DNA from: JAJZRV01 sp027442615 | GTDB lineage: Bacteria > Pseudomonadota > Gammaproteobacteria > Burkholderiales > Ferrovaceae | Reading direction: 5' to 3' | Assembly: GCA_027442615.1 (NCBI GenBank) | Contig: DAIBBI010000033.1 | Location: 34,191-98,190, forward strand | DNA: 64,000 bases | In this document: piece after piece, positions 45,692-53,562 of the stretch | Layout of the letters: each line of letters begins with the position of its first letter | Position numbering within the stretch: the first letter of the stretch is position 1 | Position numbers and translations under genes: made by a program | The notes under the pieces: generated by a model | Databases searched by the model: none | What the model was told of the DNA's origin: nothing | The model's input: the letters and a program-made list of their open reading frames with translations, nothing else

Positions 45692-46369
45692 TCACTCCTT
45701 TCGGGGGCGCTCGGGAAAAGGCAGGGGCTTGTCTGCCGGGGAAGATTCCTCACCCAGGCTCAACAACATGGCCACGGTGACATAGGTGCCGCTCACGGCA
45801 ATCAGATCCACCAATTGCTGCTCCCCGAGAATGGCCTTGGCACGGTTGAACAGTTCGTCGCTGATGGCGTGTTGCTGGCTCATGGTCATGCACACATCAT
45901 AGACCACGGCTTCGTCCGGCTGCATGTTTCGCGGGCGGATGTTGGCCTTCAGATCGTCCGCCACCGAAGCGGGCAACCCCGCCTTCAAGGCCAGCGGGTA
46001 GTGCGCATACCACTCCACCTGCGAAGTCCAGAGCCGGCCCTGGATCAGGATGGCAAACTCGTTGAGGCGCTTGGGCAGAGAGGTCTGGAAGCGCAGATAG
46101 TCGAGCAGGCGCTTCATGCGTTCGGCGAAGATCGGGCTGCGCAGCATGACGTTGTAGGGGCCGGCAAGACCCACGCTGGAGATGGCAACAATCTCCTGAG
46201 CCAGGGCGCGCGATTGCGGCGGCACGTTCTCCATGGTGATTTGGGGAAAGCGTTTGGGCGCTGCCTCCACAGGGTCCTGCGCAAAGGCGGGCGCGCTCGC
46301 ACAAAAAACGAGCAGTGTCGCAACCCCCAGGCGCCCGATGGCGTGTTTGGATATAAAGTTGTTCAGCAT
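45692..46369 (-). CDS. Exported carboxymuconolactone decarboxylase-like protein
   Basis: A 225-residue protein with a Sec signal peptide (LGVATLLVFCASAPAFA) after a strong AGGAGG ribosome site, which sets the start at 46369. The mature part has the helical CMD/AhpD-like fold pattern: FAILIQGRLWTSQVEWYAHY and VYDVCMTMSQQHAISDELF, then GEQQLVDLIAVSGTYVTVAM. The AhpD CxxC motif is not present, so peroxidase-partner activity is unlikely. Members of this branch are often annotated only by family; the reaction is unknown. The periplasmic location inferred from the signal is unusual for CMD enzymes. Confidence 0.82.
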   Translation of the reverse strand: MLNNFISKHAIGRLGVATLLVFCASAPAFAQDPVEAAPKRFPQITMENVPPQSRALAQEIVAISSVGLAGPYNVMLRSPIFAERMKRLLDYLRFQTSLPKRLNEFAILIQGRLWTSQVEWYAHYPLALKAGLPASVADDLKANIRPRNMQPDEAVVYDVCMTMSQQHAISDELFNRAKAILGEQQLVDLIAVSGTYVTVAMLLSLGEESSPADKPLPFPERPRKE

Positions 46370-46422
46370 GAACCCCTCCTGATCGTTATGGGCAAGTGAA
46401 ATGGCATAATAGTGCGACACCC

Positions 46423-47553
46423 ATGACAACAACAGAGAAAAAACAGCACTGGCTGGTGCGCATGGACCATCGAATGCGCACAGTCTCCTTTGCCATGATC
46501 TTTGTGGTAACCAGCCTGCATCTGTGGAACAAGAACTATAGCGCGACCGATGGGCTGCTGCTGGGTGCATTGTTCCTGGTCTACCCCCACCTGCTGTACT
46601 GGCGTGCCCTCCGGTCCTCAAATGCCGTTCAGGCGGAATTGAACAATCTCCTGATCGATGCCGTGCTTCTGGGCATCTTCGTGGCATGGATGGGATTTCC
46701 GCTCTGGATCACCTTTGCGGTCGCACTGGGTGTCCTGAGCAACAATGCAGCCAACAAGGGCTGGCGCGGGGTGGGCCATGCGATGCTGTCCTTGATGCTG
46801 GGCATCCTGATCTCCATTGGGGTAAACGGACCCAGGTGGTCGCTGCAAACCGACTGGCCGACCACGCTGTCTTGCATTTTTGGTCTCACCCTTTACCTTC
46901 TCGCCGCGGGCGATCTCGGGTTCAAGCGTAATCTCCAGTTGCGCCTGACCCGCGAAAAACTGCAGTGGCGCGAAACGGAACTGCTGACTGCCAACGACAC
47001 CCTGAAACTGAATCTGCGCGAAATTGATGAATTGCAGGAACAACTGCGTGAACAAGCCAACCGGGACCCCCTCACAGACCTTTACAACCGTCGTTATCTG
47101 GACAGCACCCTGGAACGCGAATTGGCCCGATGCAAGCGCAACGGACAGCCACTGTCCCTGATCCTGATCGATGTGGACCATTTCAAACGGCTCAACGACA
47201 CCTACGGCCATCAAGCCGGTGACAAGGTACTTATCCGGCTGGGCACGATCCTGAACAGGATGGCCCGCGCAGGGGACGTGGCCTGCCGCTATGGAGGAGA
47301 GGAGTTTCTGATGTTGATGCCCACCATGCCCCTGGAAACCGCTCTGGAACGTGCCGAGGAATTGCGTAGCATTTTTGGCGCCATGGTGGTGCCCTTTGGC
47401 GATTTCCGCCTGCAGACAACGCTTTCCATCGGCATCTCCGTCTATCCCGGGCATGGCACCTCGGGCGACGAGCTGATTCGTGTGGCTGACCGCGCGCTCT
47501 ACCAGGCCAAAAATACCGGGCGTAATCGCGTGGCGCTGGAACTCACGCACTGA
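46423..47553 (+). CDS. Diguanylate cyclase with MASE2 sensor domain
   Basis: Synthesises cyclic di-GMP from two GTP. From ATG 46423 it has 376 residues. An N-terminal membrane domain (about 10-160) resembles MASE2, with HRMRTVSFAMIF, VYPHLLYWRA and LNNLLIDAVLLGIFVAWMGF. A coiled coil (about 165-205) links it to the GGDEF domain, where NRDPLTDLYNRRYLD opens the fold. The active-site GGEEF is at 291-295, and an RxxD inhibitory site (RAGD, 282-285) lies five residues upstream. The enzyme therefore appears active and feedback-inhibited. The next gene starts directly after its stop. A c-di-GMP riboswitch lies about 2.3 kb downstream. Confidence 0.94.
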   Translation: MTTTEKKQHWLVRMDHRMRTVSFAMIFVVTSLHLWNKNYSATDGLLLGALFLVYPHLLYWRALRSSNAVQAELNNLLIDAVLLGIFVAWMGFPLWITFAVALGVLSNNAANKGWRGVGHAMLSLMLGILISIGVNGPRWSLQTDWPTTLSCIFGLTLYLLAAGDLGFKRNLQLRLTREKLQWRETELLTANDTLKLNLREIDELQEQLREQANRDPLTDLYNRRYLDSTLERELARCKRNGQPLSLILIDVDHFKRLNDTYGHQAGDKVLIRLGTILNRMARAGDVACRYGGEEFLMLMPTMPLETALERAEELRSIFGAMVVPFGDFRLQTTLSIGISVYPGHGTSGDELIRVADRALYQAKNTGRNRVALELTH

Positions 47554-48303
47554 ATGATTCCCTCATCGCCCCGGCGCACCTGGAGATTCCTGCTGCTCAG
47601 TTGCCTTGCCTTCTGGGGCCCCGATCTCGTGGTGCCCGCCGCCTGGAGCAGAAACGAGTCCTACCTGTTGCTCTCCACCCTCTACCAGGAAGCCTTGGTG
47701 GTGGCAGGTTTCTGGTACGGTCCTGCAATTTGCCGGGCGCTGGTGGTGCAGGACATCACTGAGGGGCCGCTACGCCAGGCGGTGGACTGGACCCTCGCCG
47801 AGCTGCACCGACCCCGTGGCAACACTGCCCGGCTTGCCGATGTCCCCGTCAACCTGGTGGACCATCCGAACCCATTCATCGTCACGACAGGATTGCTGCC
47901 CAGGCAAAGCCGGATATTCCTCTCTTCGGGCCTGGCGACCCGCCTGAGTATCCACGGGTTGCGCTTCCTGCTGGCTCGGGCCATGGTGCATGCTCACCCA
48001 TCCCAGCGGCTGGCCGCGCTTCTGCCACTACTGATGCTGACGTTGGTGCTCTCCGACGTTCCCGAGGGCTTCATGGCCTGGCTGGGCCTCTTCGGGTTTC
48101 TGGCAGGCTGGCTGGTCGTACACTGGGCGTTTGAGTTGCGCGCGGATCGCGAGGCCGCACGCGCCATGGGCGTGGGTGCAATGGCAGGACTACTGGAAGT
48201 ACTGGCCGCCACTGCGGCACCCGGCGCGTGGCTGTCCGTGCGCCCCCCGCTCCGCTGGCGGTTGCGCATGGTGGGGCCTATTTCATCTTCGAGCGAAGCT
48301 TGA
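47554..48303 (+). CDS. Degenerate M48-like membrane protein (zinc site lost)
   Basis: A 249-residue protein starting one base after the diguanylate cyclase stop, so probably co-translated. Several hydrophobic segments are present (about 11-30, 156-190). The order of landmarks copies M48 (HtpX-like) peptidases: VNLVDHPNPFIVTTGLL, then IFLSSGLATRL, then a helix, then ELRADREAA at 194-202. Where HExxH is expected the protein has MVHAHPSQR (145-152), so the catalytic Glu and the spacing of zinc ligands are missing. I infer an inactive relative. The family assignment is moderate and function is unknown. Its end overlaps the convergent flavin reductase gene by 26 bases. Confidence 0.65.
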   Translation: MIPSSPRRTWRFLLLSCLAFWGPDLVVPAAWSRNESYLLLSTLYQEALVVAGFWYGPAICRALVVQDITEGPLRQAVDWTLAELHRPRGNTARLADVPVNLVDHPNPFIVTTGLLPRQSRIFLSSGLATRLSIHGLRFLLARAMVHAHPSQRLAALLPLLMLTLVLSDVPEGFMAWLGLFGFLAGWLVVHWAFELRADREAARAMGVGAMAGLLEVLAATAAPGAWLSVRPPLRWRLRMVGPISSSSEA

Positions 48304-48814
48304 GGGTTTCGCCAGCCACCATGAAGTTGCCCTGCCCCCGATGATGCAGGGTGCGTGGATCCTTGCAGGCCGTATCCCTCCAGCACTTGAGTACTTCCAG
48401 CACGAAAAAGTTGTAGCGATTCACCCAGCGCGTGTCGGCCACCCGACATTCCAAGTTGGCATAGCACTCGGCAATCAGGGGAGCCTCCACCAGGGTGGCG
48501 GGCACCGGCGTCAGCCCGAACCGCTTGAATTTGTCCACGCGGCGGCCGGAGATATTGCCGCATCCCACCACCTGTGCGGCCAGTTCGCGGGTTGGAATAT
48601 TGAGCGCGCATTGGCGCGTGGTACGCAACGCCTCGAAACTGAAGTCGCGCCCGCTGACGATGCAGCCCACCAGTGGAGGTTCGAATTCCATCATGGTATG
48701 CCACGACAGGGTCATGACATTGCTTTTGCCCTTTTGTGCCGTGGTCAGCAACAACACCGGGCCTGGTTCGAGCAGGCCATAGACCTTGCCCAGGGGATAT
48801 GCGCGTTTTGCCAT
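48278..48814 (-). CDS. Flavin reductase-like domain protein (FMN-binding split barrel)
   Basis: A 178-residue protein of the flavin reductase-like family, which binds FMN and reduces it with NAD(P)H or supports a partner monooxygenase. Recognisable parts are GPVLLLTTAQKGKSNVMTLSW, PPLVGCIVSGRDFSFEALRT and CALNIPTRELAAQVV. A GGAGGAG ribosome site precedes the ATG. No partner monooxygenase is adjacent. It is divergent from the patatin gene. Confidence 0.87.
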   Translation of the reverse strand: MAKRAYPLGKVYGLLEPGPVLLLTTAQKGKSNVMTLSWHTMMEFEPPLVGCIVSGRDFSFEALRTTRQCALNIPTRELAAQVVGCGNISGRRVDKFKRFGLTPVPATLVEAPLIAECYANLECRVADTRWVNRYNFFVLEVLKCWRDTACKDPRTLHHRGQGNFMVAGETLKLRSKMK

Positions 48815-48834
48815 TGCCGCTCCTCCGCTTGCAC

Positions 48835-48853
48835 TGCCGCTCCGTTCGCGGCA
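48835..48853. repeat. Inverted repeat between the flavin reductase and patatin genes
   Basis: TGCCGC and GCGGCA form a perfect six-base inverted repeat with a seven-base spacer in the divergent intergenic region. It may be an operator or a short hairpin; no regulator gene is adjacent. Confidence 0.3.
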
Positions 48854-48919
48854 CGATGTGGCGATGTCACCTCACTACCACAGTATTCCCGGATTGCCAC
48901 GCGCGCAATCCCTCCGCGC

Positions 48920-49819
48920 ATGACCTCCCCGCACAAGCCCCGCATCGGGTTGGCGCTGGGTGGAGGGGCCGCCCGCGGCTGGGCGCATGTGGGCGTGATC
49001 CGCGCACTGGAATCGGCTGGCATCCGTCCGGACCTGGTCTGTGGTACTTCGGTGGGCGCCATGGTGGGAGCCGCCTATGCCGCAGGCGAACTGGACCGTT
49101 TCGAGCGATGGTTACTCGACATGGGAGTGTCGGATATGGTGTCGTTCATGGATGTCAGCCTGAATGGCGGTGTCCTCAAGGGAGATCGCCTGATGGATTT
49201 TTTCCGGCGCAATTTTGTCGATCACCCCATTGAGAAATTACCCCTGCCATTCGCTGCAGTGGCCACTTCGCTGCGCACCGGAGCCGAAGTCTGGTTGCGC
49301 GAAGGCTCCACCGTTGGGGCCGTACGCGCTTCCATTGCCTTGCCCGTTTTATTCACGCCGGTGCAGCGCGACGGCGTGACACTGGTGGACGGCGGACTCG
49401 TCAATCCCGTCCCCGTATCGCTGGCCCGTGCCATGGGAGCCGACCTTGTGATTGCCGTCGATCTCAATTCCGATATGCTAAGCCACCGCGAGCTCGCCGG
49501 GTCGCCATCCGGAACACCCGACAGCCCGGTGGGCGAATGGATGCGCAAACTGCAGGTCACGCTGGGGCTGCCCATGTCAGAGTCTGCCTCCAATGGGCTC
49601 AAGCCCCCCTCCATGCTCGACGTCATTGGCTCCAGCATCAACATCATGCAGGTACGCATTACGCGCAGCCGCATGGCTGGCGAGCCCGCGGATGTGGTGG
49701 TGGCCCCGCGCCTGGCCCACTTCGGCCTTTTCGATTTCCATCGTGCCAAGGAAGCCATCGAGATTGGCAGGCGAAGCGTGACAGCCGCTCTGCATCAGCT
49801 GAGCCTGCTCGACGAATAG
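48920..49819 (+). CDS. Patatin-like phospholipase (RssA type)
   Basis: A 299-residue patatin-family serine hydrolase, probably cytosolic. The oxyanion-hole glycines (GLALGGGAARGWAHVG), nucleophile S44 in GTSVG and catalytic D157 in VDGGLVNPVPVS complete the Ser-Asp dyad. The ATG at 48920 places the family motif near the N-terminus as in RssA/YchK homologues. A far longer in-frame reading from 48131 runs over the flavin reductase gene and is rejected. No clear ribosome site is visible. The riboswitch-motB unit follows downstream, so this gene ends its own transcript. Confidence 0.92.
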   Translation: MTSPHKPRIGLALGGGAARGWAHVGVIRALESAGIRPDLVCGTSVGAMVGAAYAAGELDRFERWLLDMGVSDMVSFMDVSLNGGVLKGDRLMDFFRRNFVDHPIEKLPLPFAAVATSLRTGAEVWLREGSTVGAVRASIALPVLFTPVQRDGVTLVDGGLVNPVPVSLARAMGADLVIAVDLNSDMLSHRELAGSPSGTPDSPVGEWMRKLQVTLGLPMSESASNGLKPPSMLDVIGSSINIMQVRITRSRMAGEPADVVVAPRLAHFGLFDFHRAKEAIEIGRRSVTAALHQLSLLDE

Positions 49820-49842
49820 TCATTCCGGCCAATCTGCCCTCA

Positions 49843-49871
49843 TTGACGGCGCCACGAAACCTCCTTAGAAT
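49843..49871 (+). promoter_or_regulatory. Sigma70 promoter driving the riboswitch-motB transcript
   Basis: TTGACG at 49843-49848 and TAGAAT at 49866-49871 are separated by exactly 17 bases. Transcription should begin near 49878, some 20 bases before the aptamer. Confidence 0.82.
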
Positions 49872-49900
49872 GGAGAGGCAATCGTTGGTTTTTCAATCAA

Positions 49901-50006
49901 CGCCTGCATGGGCAAACCCGTCGAAAGGCGGGGACGCAAAGCTTCCGGGCTAATGGACCAAGGTCCTAATCGACATCGTGTCGAGTGCCAGCGGGGTCGC
50001 CAGGCG
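49901..50006 (+). promoter_or_regulatory. Class I cyclic di-GMP riboswitch (GEMM-I)
   Basis: The aptamer senses c-di-GMP. The conserved landmarks appear in the right order: GGGCAAACCC at 49910-49919, a GAAA tetraloop closing stem P2 (49923-49926), GGGACGCAAAGC for the tetraloop receptor (49931-49942), the CCGGGCTAA segment, and GCCAGCGGGGTCGCC near the 3' end. Stem P1 pairs CGCCTG (49901-49906) with CAGGCG (50001-50006). The P3 arm carries an extra hairpin (GGAC/GTCC and CGACA/TGTCG). Only a four-base hairpin without a U-tract follows, so control is more likely at translation of motB than by termination; that is inference. The direction of control cannot be read from sequence. Confidence 0.93.
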
Positions 50007-50067
50007 ATCGGGAATTCTCTCCTCCTGCTACGGAGTCTTTGCACATACAACCTGCTGCGAGGGTGTC

Positions 50068-50964
50068 ATGGCAAGACTGAGTCTGAGTGCCAGAAGAGCC
50101 GCCGCCAAGGCAAAGCGACCCATCGTGGTCAGAAGGGTCGTCAAGCATCCGAAGCCGCTACGTTCTGGCGGAACGTGGAAGATTGCCTATGCTGATTTCG
50201 TTACTGCCGTCATGGCGTTTTTTCTGCTGCTATGGCTGGTCAACAGCAGCACCGCCAATAGCCTGCGCGGTATTTCTGAATACTTCAAAGCGCCCATGCT
50301 GGTTACGCTGGCTGGTGGAAAAGATACTGCCGACTCGTTTCGCATCATCAGTATCGGGAACAACACCCCAAGCGACGGACCCACCCAGGTCAAAATGGGC
50401 GAACCTGAGGCCGTTACCAAAAGTACCATGGAGCAGGCCCGCGTCAATTTGCGTTTGCAGGAAATCGATCGCCTGAGGCAACTGAAAAGCCATCTGGAAA
50501 GCGTGATCGACAGCCATCCTGACCTGCAGAAATTCAAGGACCAACTGCTGATCGACATCACCACGGATGGTTTACGAATCCAGATCATCGACAAGCAGAA
50601 TCGCCCCATGTTCAGTCTGGGCAGCACCATGCCACAACCTTACGCTGAAGATATCCTGCGCGAAATCGGCAAGGCCCTCAATGAGGTGCCCAACAGGATC
50701 AGCATCTCTGGCCACACCGATGCCGCACCCTACCAGGGGACCGAATTAAATTACACCAACTGGGAACTTTCCATAGACCGCGCCAACACCTCTCGCCGAG
50801 AACTGATTTCAGGGGGCATGGATCCCTCCAAGATCGTTCGCGTGGTGGGGCTCTCCTCTTCGGCACTCATGGACACCGTTAATCCGCTCAATCCCAGCAA
50901 TCGCCGCATCAGCATCATCGTCATGAACAACCTGGCAGAAAGGTCCGCGCTGACGATGCAGTAA
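50068..50964 (+). CDS. MotB-like flagellar motor / OmpA-domain protein
   Basis: A 298-residue stator-type protein. The N-terminal membrane helix contains WKIAYADFVTAVMAFFLLLW with the proton-binding Asp at residue 43, as in MotB. A plug/linker follows, and the C-terminal OmpA-like peptidoglycan-binding domain holds ISGHTDAAPYQGTELNYTNW and NRRISIIVMNN. The start at 50068 follows GAGGG. No motA is adjacent; a MotA-type partner must be elsewhere. The gene sits directly under a class I c-di-GMP riboswitch and a good promoter. It could be the main MotB or a secondary stator such as MotD/PomB; sequence favours MotB. Confidence 0.93.
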   Translation: MARLSLSARRAAAKAKRPIVVRRVVKHPKPLRSGGTWKIAYADFVTAVMAFFLLLWLVNSSTANSLRGISEYFKAPMLVTLAGGKDTADSFRIISIGNNTPSDGPTQVKMGEPEAVTKSTMEQARVNLRLQEIDRLRQLKSHLESVIDSHPDLQKFKDQLLIDITTDGLRIQIIDKQNRPMFSLGSTMPQPYAEDILREIGKALNEVPNRISISGHTDAAPYQGTELNYTNWELSIDRANTSRRELISGGMDPSKIVRVVGLSSSALMDTVNPLNPSNRRISIIVMNNLAERSALTMQ

Positions 50965-51006
50965 CCCGGCTTTTACTTCATCGCGTCGTGAGTTATCCTC
51001 GTCGTG

Positions 51007-52191
51007 ATGAAAACAGCCATGGATTGGGACGTCATCGTCATTGGCGCTGGCGCTGCGGGCATGATGTGTGCCGCACAGGCCGGCCAGCGCGGTCGTCGCG
51101 TACTGCTGATAGACCACAGCAGCAAACCTGCCGAAAAAATTCGTATTTCCGGTGGGGGTCGTTGCAATTTCACCAACCTTCATTGCCGCCCTGAGAATTA
51201 TCTCTCGCAAAACCCGCACTTTTGCCGCTCAGCGCTGGCACGATTCACACCACAGCATTTCATTGCCCTCGTGGAACGGCATGGCATCAAATATCACGAG
51301 AAAACGCTCGGACAACTGTTCTGTGACGACAGTGCCCAGCAAATCATCGCCATGCTCAAGGCCGAGTGCGCCCTGGGGAAAGTGACTTGGCGCCTGACCT
51401 GCGACGTGCTTGCAGTTACCCGCGAAGAAGATGGTTCATTTCACGTGGCAACGCACCAGGGAAACCATCGTACGCCCTCGCTCGTCATTGCCACCGGCGG
51501 GCTTACCGTACCCAAGATCGGGGCTTCGCCCTTTGCCTACCGCATCGCCGAGCAATTTGGACTGAAAATCATCCCCCCCAGACCGGCGCTCGTTCCGCTC
51601 TCCTTCCCGCCTGAAACCCTGGCGCAATTTGGCGACCTGTCCGGTATTTCTCTCGACGCAGAGGTGTCCTGTCATGGGGGGTGCTTTCGCGAACACCTCT
51701 TGTTCACGCATCGCGGACTTTCGGGTCCGGCCATCCTGCAAATTTCCTCCTATTGGAATCCTGGCGACTTCATCTCGATCAACCTCCTGCCAGACCGGAA
51801 TGTCCGCTCCTGGCTACTGCAAGCACATTCCAGCCGGACTCGTTTCGACAACATGCTCTCGGAGGCGCTCCCCAAACGCTTCGCACAGCAATGGTGTAAT
51901 GCAAACAATCTGGTAAAACCCATGCAGCAGTTCACCAGCGATGAATTGAGCATCGCCGCGGAGGCTCTATGCAACTGGCGGGTTCAGCCTTCTGGAACCC
52001 TGGGATACAACAAGGCCGAGGTCACTTTGGGAGGCGTAGACACCGATGAGCTATCATCCAAAACAATGGAGGCAAAATCCGTTCCAGGGCTTTACTTCAT
52101 TGGCGAAGCGGTGGATGTGACCGGACAGCTGGGGGGGTTCAATTTTCAGTGGGCCTGGGCCAGCGGCGATGCAGCTGGGCATGCCGTCTAG
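51007..52191 (+). CDS. NAD(P)/FAD-dependent oxidoreductase, HI0933/YhiN family
   Basis: A 394-residue flavoprotein of unknown reaction. The N-terminal dinucleotide motif is DVIVIGAGAAGMMCAAQAG, followed by the family hallmark EKIRISGGGRCNFTNLH. A second conserved block FIGEAVDVTGQLGGFNFQWA forms the C-terminal FAD site. ATG 51007 follows a GTG at 51004; either could start it. It lies between motB and an exported protein gene, all on the plus strand with short gaps. Confidence 0.92.
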   Translation: MKTAMDWDVIVIGAGAAGMMCAAQAGQRGRRVLLIDHSSKPAEKIRISGGGRCNFTNLHCRPENYLSQNPHFCRSALARFTPQHFIALVERHGIKYHEKTLGQLFCDDSAQQIIAMLKAECALGKVTWRLTCDVLAVTREEDGSFHVATHQGNHRTPSLVIATGGLTVPKIGASPFAYRIAEQFGLKIIPPRPALVPLSFPPETLAQFGDLSGISLDAEVSCHGGCFREHLLFTHRGLSGPAILQISSYWNPGDFISINLLPDRNVRSWLLQAHSSRTRFDNMLSEALPKRFAQQWCNANNLVKPMQQFTSDELSIAAEALCNWRVQPSGTLGYNKAEVTLGGVDTDELSSKTMEAKSVPGLYFIGEAVDVTGQLGGFNFQWAWASGDAAGHAV

Positions 52192-52235
52192 GTTCATGTT
52201 TTCCGTACTATCATGAAGGTTCATCGGGGGGCATC

Positions 52236-52847
52236 ATGAAAGACATCAGGACATTGCTGGTACTGGTAACGCTGCTGTTTGGAATGTCGGTCGCATTGGC
52301 GCAGTCGCAACCACCCATTCGGGTGCGCGGTATCGTCACTGCATTTGTTGGCGACGAGTTGCAGGTGAAATCACGCGAAGGTCAGGACTTGAAGATCCAC
52401 ATGGCCGATACCACCAAGGTCAACATCCTGTCGCCGATCAAGCTTGGCGACATCAAGGCGGGCAGTTTCGTGGGCGTGACCGCACTCCAGAACGGCCCGG
52501 GAAACTCCCTACAGGCGCTTGAAGTCCATTTGTTTCCAGAGGCCCTGCGCGGTACGGGTGAAGGCCATTACGCCTGGGATCTCGAGCCAGGAACCAGCAT
52601 GACCAACGCCAACGTTGACGCCATCGTCGACGTTAACGATGGCAAGGAACTGGTGCTAAGCTACAAGGGTGGTAGCCAGAAGATCATTGTGCCCCAAGGG
52701 GTTCCACTGGTCACCTTCATTCCTGCCGACAAGTCGCAGCTCGTTCCAGGGGCCAAGGTGCTGGTCATTACCCAAAGGGGTGAGGATGGCACCCTGAAGG
52801 CCCTGCGCATCAGCGTGGGAAAGGACGGCATGAAGCCGCCCATGTAG
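52236..52847 (+). CDS. Exported protein of unknown function (beta-rich, DUF5666-like)
   Basis: A 203-residue protein with a Sec signal (LLVLVTLLFGMSVALA, likely cleaved before QSQPP) and a G-rich ribosome site. The mature part is predicted beta-rich: RVRGIVTAFVGDELQVKS, LGDIKAGSFVGVTALQNG and the striking FPEALRGTGEGHYAWD motif. Similar exported proteins with this R-G-T-G-E-G-H motif are widespread in proteobacteria but uncharacterised, sometimes misnamed metal-transporter components. It ends three bases before the convergent coiled-coil protein gene. Confidence 0.75.
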   Translation: MKDIRTLLVLVTLLFGMSVALAQSQPPIRVRGIVTAFVGDELQVKSREGQDLKIHMADTTKVNILSPIKLGDIKAGSFVGVTALQNGPGNSLQALEVHLFPEALRGTGEGHYAWDLEPGTSMTNANVDAIVDVNDGKELVLSYKGGSQKIIVPQGVPLVTFIPADKSQLVPGAKVLVITQRGEDGTLKALRISVGKDGMKPPM

Positions 52848-52849
52848 CC

Positions 52850-53431
52850 CTATTGCTTGTTGTAGTTTTTGATGGCCTCCATCATGGTCTTCACCTGGGG
52901 GCTATGCTTCTTTTCGGCACTGGATGCAGCGGTTGCAGGGGCCACCACCGGCGAGGTGGCCTTGGATGCGGAAGCCGGCGGGGGGGCTGCAGAGGTACTG
53001 TCGGGCTGACGCAATTGTTCTTCCATGGTCGGTGAGACTTTCAGTTTCACCTGCATTCTGGTTACACCCTGAATGATTTTTGTCAGGCTCTCATCCAGTT
53101 TTTTTCGTTCAGCATCCTGCATTGTTTTTTCCTGCGCCAACGTCCCCTTGAGTTTTTCCAGATCGCCCTTGATGGCCAACAAACCGGCATTCATGCTGTT
53201 GACCTTCGCCAACCCCTCCTTGAACTGCGACTGGGCCGCTTGATTTCCCGTAACGGCAATCACCGCAACAATGAGTGCCACAACGGACACCACGGGCGCG
53301 AAGCCTTCTGCAATGTAATGACCGCCACATTTGATCCAGGTGCGCAGGCGTGACGTCTTCGACGGTGGCGCATTGGCCTCCTCGTCCTTTTTGTTTGCGG
53401 TGTCTTCTTCGTGTTCGGGTTGCCTTGCCAT
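52850..53431 (-). CDS. Single-pass membrane protein with coiled coil, function unknown
   Basis: A 193-residue protein I do not recognise. It has a charged N-terminus, one transmembrane helix (about 45-63, APVVSVVALIVAVIAVTG), a coiled-coil stretch (about 75-120, with DLEKLKGTLAQEKTMQDAER), then an Ala/Pro/Ser-rich segment and a short basic tail. Topology suggests an inner-membrane anchor with a periplasmic rod. Another small single-pass protein gene lies upstream on the same strand after about 130 bases. The flanking flavoprotein and exported-protein genes give no clue. Confidence 0.7.
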   Translation of the reverse strand: MARQPEHEEDTANKKDEEANAPPSKTSRLRTWIKCGGHYIAEGFAPVVSVVALIVAVIAVTGNQAAQSQFKEGLAKVNSMNAGLLAIKGDLEKLKGTLAQEKTMQDAERKKLDESLTKIIQGVTRMQVKLKVSPTMEEQLRQPDSTSAAPPPASASKATSPVVAPATAASSAEKKHSPQVKTMMEAIKNYNKQ

Positions 53432-53562
53432 GGTTGCCTCGAGATCGTCAGGGTTTAAGACCGATGCAGGCTTTGCCGTAACATCCCCAATTGCGACTTC
53501 ATTCTATCACCATGAGTTTGTCGATCAGGCATCCCCCGCTGCCACCCACTGAGCCTGCCCGC

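Noticed and set aside
48131..48919. Long in-frame extension upstream of the patatin gene
   Set aside because: It overlaps the flavin reductase gene and contains no patatin features; family members start close to the GGGAARG motif.
50022..50035. Possible terminator hairpin (CTCC/GGAG) after the c-di-GMP aptamer
   Set aside because: The stem is only four base pairs and no U-tract follows, so it is too weak to call.
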